Assembly: GCF_003286645.3 (NCBI RefSeq)
Contig: NZ_CP127382.2
Location: 1,984,001 to 2,048,000 of the forward strand
Direction: 5' to 3'
Length of the DNA: 64,000 nucleotides
DNA from: Aerococcus tenax
GTDB taxonomy: Bacteria > Bacillota > Bacilli > Lactobacillales > Aerococcaceae
Part shown: piece after piece, positions 60,489-64,000 of the stretch
Numbering within the stretch: the first letter of the stretch is position 1
How the letters are laid out: the number at the start of each line of letters is the position of its first letter
The notes under the pieces: model-generated
Told to the model about the DNA's origin: nothing
What the model saw: the letters and a program-made list of their open reading frames with translations, nothing else
The model's database searches: none
Made by a program: the position numbers and the translations under genes

Positions 60489-60616
60489 GGTCTCACTTCT
60501 TTCCTCACTTTTTTAGCTATCATTGCCCCACTATTGTAGCACTGAGCCGAGCCTAAAGCTCCTATTAACACTAAAATAGGCTTTTTATTTATCCTTAAAG
60601 CGCTTCCAAATTTAAC

Positions 60617-60662
60617 TTGTTTTCTCTCCCTACATATTGTAAAATCGGTAAGGGAATTCCCT
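60617..60662 (+). promoter_or_regulatory. Promoter and palindromic operator of the ABC importer
   Basis: TTGTTT (60617-60622), 17 bp, TAAAAT (60640-60645). The palindrome AGGGAATTCCCT (60651-60662) covers the expected start point, a typical place for a repressor. A poor cre-like sequence (two mismatches) lies at 60596-60609. The regulator is unknown. Confidence 0.55.
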
Positions 60663-60740
60663 ATATATAGTTTGCTTACGTCTTAATCTAGGGAATCGAA
60701 AAAGCAACCCTTAATAAATTTTTTATAGAAAGGTATAGCT

Positions 60741-62252
60741 ATGAATAAAAAATTATTAAAATTCATCGTCCTTTGCTCTTCTAGCTTGACCCTCTTTTTA
60801 GCAGGCTGCCAAGCTGGCGGCGACAGTAAAAACCAGGGCCAAGCCAGTCAAGACAGCTACCAAGTTGGCCAAAGCCTGGTTGCTGCTGACCTGGACCCCT
60901 TAAGTTCAAGTTGGTCCTTGGCCAGTCACGGGGTCGCTGAATATGTATACCAACAAAACCCAGACGGCAACCTCTACTCCCGCTATATCGCTGAACTTAA
61001 CCATGTCGATGCCAATACCTGGCAAGCAACCACAAAAAACGAAGCCAAATTTGCGGATGGCAGTGTCGTTGATGCTCCAGCTTTAGCGGAATGCTTAAAC
61101 GAGATCCAAGAAAAGAACCCGCTGGCGAATGCCACAGCTGGTAAGATGACCTTTACCGCCGATGATGATAGCCATCTCACCATTACCACCGAACGTCCTA
61201 CCCAAGTCATGGACTCCGTTCTCGGCGAGTGGACCAATGTGGTCTACAAACGTGACGGCGACCAAGTCATCTACTCCGGCCCTTACCAAGCTAAGAACTT
61301 ACAATCCGAAGAAAAATTAGACTTGGAACCTAACCCCAACTACCCCGACGCTGACCAAAGAAAAGCGGTCACTATTACCGCCTTTAACGATGAAGCAGCC
61401 ATGAAGTCGGCCTTCCAATCCGGGGAATTGGACTTAATCGCACCAATTTCACCTAACTTAAAGGAACAACTGGACAAGGCCGGGCAAAAGACCCAGTCCT
61501 ATGACGCGGGTTACCAATACTTTGCCCTAGTTAACATCCAAAGGCCTCTATTCAAAGAAGCTAAGATGCGAGAGGCGCTTGATTTAGCCTTGAACCGAGA
61601 AGACTACCTCAAAGCCCTTAAAGGCGGACGGCTTCCAAGCGGCCTCTTTGCAGATATTTACTCCTTTAACGCCGATGTCCCCCTAGAACATGACACTGAA
61701 AAGGCCGAAGCACTTCTCGATGAACTCGGCTGGAAGAAAAATGACCAAGGCCAACGGGAAAAGGACGGCCAAGCCTTAGAACTTAATGTGGCTACCCTGT
61801 CCTTCCGTCAAGACTTGGTAACCATTGGTCAAATTCTCTCTTCCCAACTCAATCCGCTGGGTATCAAGGTCAATGTTCAAGCCTTAGACAATGCTGAAGA
61901 TGTGAAGACCGGGTCTCCTTATGACCTCTTACTTTACAGCCAACACACCGCTCCATCGGGTGAGCCAAGTTACTTCCTCAACCAATTCTTTAGAAGTGAC
62001 GGATCCAACAACCGCTTTGACTATAGCAATCCGGAAGTAGACCAAGAACTTGACCAATTAGGCCAAGAAGCTGACAGTGAAAAAAGAGATGAAATCGCTA
62101 AGTCCATCCAAGAAAAAATCATTAATGACCGCCCTATAATCCGTCTGGTCGACCCAGAATGGCATGCGGGGATTGGCACTGACTTAGGCGACTACCAACT
62201 CTATTGTGGTGACTACTACATTGTTAATCCTTCCTTAGGCGTTAATAAATAG
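60741..62252 (+). CDS. Peptide/nickel-type ABC transporter substrate-binding lipoprotein
   Basis: A 503-residue family 5 solute-binding lipoprotein. Lipobox LFLAGC gives the acylated Cys at about residue 23. The fold follows the DppA/OppA/NikA order: DLDPLSSSWSL at the start, EAKFADGSVVDA, and a C-terminal GEPSYFLNQFFRSDGSNN that resembles the NikA/metallophore branch. It delivers an oligopeptide, or a metal bound to a chelator, to the permeases downstream. GAAAGG precedes ATG. Confidence 0.87.
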   Translation: MNKKLLKFIVLCSSSLTLFLAGCQAGGDSKNQGQASQDSYQVGQSLVAADLDPLSSSWSLASHGVAEYVYQQNPDGNLYSRYIAELNHVDANTWQATTKNEAKFADGSVVDAPALAECLNEIQEKNPLANATAGKMTFTADDDSHLTITTERPTQVMDSVLGEWTNVVYKRDGDQVIYSGPYQAKNLQSEEKLDLEPNPNYPDADQRKAVTITAFNDEAAMKSAFQSGELDLIAPISPNLKEQLDKAGQKTQSYDAGYQYFALVNIQRPLFKEAKMREALDLALNREDYLKALKGGRLPSGLFADIYSFNADVPLEHDTEKAEALLDELGWKKNDQGQREKDGQALELNVATLSFRQDLVTIGQILSSQLNPLGIKVNVQALDNAEDVKTGSPYDLLLYSQHTAPSGEPSYFLNQFFRSDGSNNRFDYSNPEVDQELDQLGQEADSEKRDEIAKSIQEKIINDRPIIRLVDPEWHAGIGTDLGDYQLYCGDYYIVNPSLGVNK

Positions 62253-62302
62253 GGAAAACTTACACACCGAAAAGACGTAAGCAAGATTTGAAGGAGGTAA
62301 GT

Positions 62303-63226
62303 ATGAAGTTAAAAACGCTAGCCAAAGCTCTGGGCTTGCTCTTTTTAATGAGTCTCTTTGCCTTTTTCATCGCGCGCTTAATCCCGGGGGACCCGGCGAC
62401 GCTCTACTTAGAATCTAAGCAGCTCGCCCCTAGCCCCGAGAATATCCGCCTGGTGAATGAGGAGTTTGGTTTAGATCGTTCTTTACTGGTCCAATATTTC
62501 CATTGGGTCAGTCATTTCATCACTGGCGATTGGGGAACTTCCTTCTATTCTAGTCAACCCATTCGTCAAGAAATACTCAACCGCCTACCGGCTTCTTTAA
62601 CAGTCGGCTTGGGCGGGCTCTTATTAGCGATGCTGGGAAGCTTTTATTTAGGCTTCCTAGCATCGCTTCGTTCTAATGGTTTCTGGGACAAGCTGAGCCG
62701 AGGCCTATCCCTAGTCTCCCAGGCCATTCCTAGTTTTATTTTAATCATTGTCTTTATCCAAATTACCAGTGTCCGTCTCCAATGGTTCAAGTTCTACACC
62801 GAAGAAAGTCCCTGGGCCATTGTCTTTGCCCTAGTCGTGGTGGCCCTCTACCAAATCGGCCCCCTCTCTCGGATCGTCTGCCGCCACTTTGAAACGACTC
62901 AGAAGGAAACCTATATCAAGGCCTTAATCTTACGGGGTTACCCCTTAAGGACTGCCCTGGCTAAGTATGGCTGGCAGGAGTCCTTGTATGGCTTACTGGC
63001 TGCCTCCCTGGCCCAAATGAGTTGGGTCATCGGAGGAACGGCCGTGGTGGAGTATTCCTTTGGAGTGGCTGGAATCTCCAATTACCTGGTCCACAGCATG
63101 CAGCGGCGCGACTACCTAGTCATCCAGTCCTATATTATGATTGTGGGCTTGTGGATGCTAGTGGTCCAAGTAATCTTCCACTACTTAATGAAGCACCTCA
63201 GAAAGGAGACCAGCTATGTCAGCTAA
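62303..63226 (+). CDS. ABC importer permease, DppB/NikB type
   Basis: A 307-residue membrane protein with six helices and the N-terminal signature ARLIPGDPATL. The EAA-like loop reads RGYPLRTALAKYGWQES, and VVEYSFGVAGISNYLVHS is family-typical. GGAGGTAAGT precedes ATG 62303; the in-frame TTG 62288 is not used. It overlaps the next permease gene by 11 bp. Confidence 0.9.
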   Translation: MKLKTLAKALGLLFLMSLFAFFIARLIPGDPATLYLESKQLAPSPENIRLVNEEFGLDRSLLVQYFHWVSHFITGDWGTSFYSSQPIRQEILNRLPASLTVGLGGLLLAMLGSFYLGFLASLRSNGFWDKLSRGLSLVSQAIPSFILIIVFIQITSVRLQWFKFYTEESPWAIVFALVVVALYQIGPLSRIVCRHFETTQKETYIKALILRGYPLRTALAKYGWQESLYGLLAASLAQMSWVIGGTAVVEYSFGVAGISNYLVHSMQRRDYLVIQSYIMIVGLWMLVVQVIFHYLMKHLRKETSYVS

Positions 63227-63995
63227 GCAAAAAATCTTAACTGGAAGTCTCCTGCTCATATTAGTGGTATTTTTACTGATTCCCTCACCGGATTATTTCC
63301 AAACTGATATGGCTAATATCTTAGCCCCGGTCTCTTCGGCTCATTGGCTAGGGACCGACCACTTGGGCCGGGATGTTTTGGCCTTGATGCAGGCAGGGGC
63401 TTTGCGTACCTTGACGGTAGTAGCGGTTGGTGGGAGTCTTTCCTTAATCTTAGGGACGACTTTGGGCATTGTTGCCGGCTATTACGGTGGCTATTGGAAG
63501 AAAACTATCCTGCTCTTCGCCCAAGCTCTCTTGATTTTACCTAGCTTCATTATGGCCTTAATTATTACCGCCTTAATTGGACTCACCCCCATGAGCGCAG
63601 GTATTGTCTTAGGGATCGGGGCCATGGGGAATTATATCTTCCAGGTTTCCGCCCTCACCGAGGAATTGAAGGAAGAGGAATTTATTATTACCCTGAAGAA
63701 ACTAGGTCTTTCCAATTATGCCCTGATCAGGGACCACCTGGCCAAAAATTTACAGCCCTACATCTTAACCAATCTGGCCAACCGCTTGAGTGGGATGGTC
63801 TTATCCTATGCCAGCCTGGCTTTTATCGGGCTGGGGACGGACATTGTCCAACCCGACTGGGGGACCCTACTCTATGACTACCGACTTTATGTCTTCGAGC
63901 GTCCCCTCCTAGTTCTTGCTCCCACTTTGGCCATTTTTATCCTGGCCCTACTCTTCCAAGCCCTGTTTGACCGTCAGGCCGTCTTAGAAAGGTGA
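63216..63995 (+). CDS. ABC importer permease, DppC/NikC type
   Basis: A 259-residue partner permease. HWLGTDHLGRDVLALM and LAFIGLGTDIVQPDWGTLL are hallmarks of DppC/OppC proteins; the EAA loop is LGLSNYALIRDHLAKN. With five or six helices it forms the channel with the preceding protein. The next gene begins at its stop codon. Confidence 0.92.
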   Translation: MSAKQKILTGSLLLILVVFLLIPSPDYFQTDMANILAPVSSAHWLGTDHLGRDVLALMQAGALRTLTVVAVGGSLSLILGTTLGIVAGYYGGYWKKTILLFAQALLILPSFIMALIITALIGLTPMSAGIVLGIGAMGNYIFQVSALTEELKEEEFIITLKKLGLSNYALIRDHLAKNLQPYILTNLANRLSGMVLSYASLAFIGLGTDIVQPDWGTLLYDYRLYVFERPLLVLAPTLAIFILALLFQALFDRQAVLER

Positions 63996-64000
63996 TGACT
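63995..64000 (+). CDS. Start of the next gene, probably the importer ATPase (partial)
   Basis: ATG overlaps the preceding stop codon (TGATG) and GAAAGG lies just upstream. Only two codons are in the window; the ATPase identity rests on operon logic alone. Confidence 0.35.

Overview
The window comes from a low-to-moderate-GC Gram-positive bacterium of the order Lactobacillales. The evidence is the parAB-DUF951-ychF-DUF1129 gene order, a serine T-box, FemAB-type lipid II branching enzymes, LytSR-LrgAB, PEP carboxylase and an LPKTG-anchored adhesin. An Aerococcus-like genome is my best guess, but no marker in the window proves it. I saw no rRNA, tRNA, CRISPR array, prophage or intact insertion sequence.

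Layout. 1-9.1 kb: start of transketolase, a HAD phosphatase and rpiA (pentose phosphate pathway), a second HAD enzyme, a soluble fumarate-reductase-like flavoprotein, glnR with its own operator, a MalY/PatB aminotransferase, two small unknown genes and a CopB-type copper ATPase behind a cop operator. 9.2-16.6 kb: ilvE, msrA, serS with T-box, a dicarboxylate/amino-acid symporter and guanine deaminase. 16.8-19 kb: an AT-rich unknown membrane protein, a 42-codon ORF, and a LytTR regulator/DUF3021 pair. 19.3-26.5 kb: a cell-envelope block with a VanRS-like two-component system plus D,D-carboxypeptidase, facing a VTT membrane protein, a GT4 glycolipid glycosyltransferase and a FemAB branching enzyme. 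26.5-31.5 kb: a LysM surface protein and ppc. 32-36 kb: DUF1129, ychF, DUF951, parB, parA. 36-44 kb: two ABC exporters, the MurJ-like flippase and a second FemAB protein. 44.5-51.7 kb: pepT, a 1443-residue Cna_B adhesin and rsmG. 51.9-60.5 kb: lytSR-lrgAB, an MFS transporter, a transglutaminase-like lipoprotein, a PspC protein and corA. 60.7-64 kb: a peptide/nickel-type ABC importer running off the right edge.

The most unusual content is non-coding. Several intergenic regions hold nested inverted-repeat elements, in two large families (A and B) plus a shared small hairpin (C) and one or two singletons. Within a family the stem sequences differ between copies while base pairing is kept. Family A consists of head-to-tail modules of about 115 bp. 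Five genes (ilvE, msrA, the response regulator, rsmG, corA) have its GAGTGCGACA box starting between 2 nt inside and 5 nt after the stop codon. Most elements then end upstream of an intrinsic terminator, so they form structured 3' untranslated regions. One module has mismatched arms that look swapped from two other module types, and another has lost its centre.

Several regulatory sites can be read directly: a cre over the tkt promoter, a GlnR box over the glnR promoter, a cop box, the UCC-specifier T-box, a 21-bp-spaced direct repeat before the LytTR gene, an 11-bp-spaced triple repeat between the response-regulator operon and the VTT gene, and a WalR-type box before the LysM gene.
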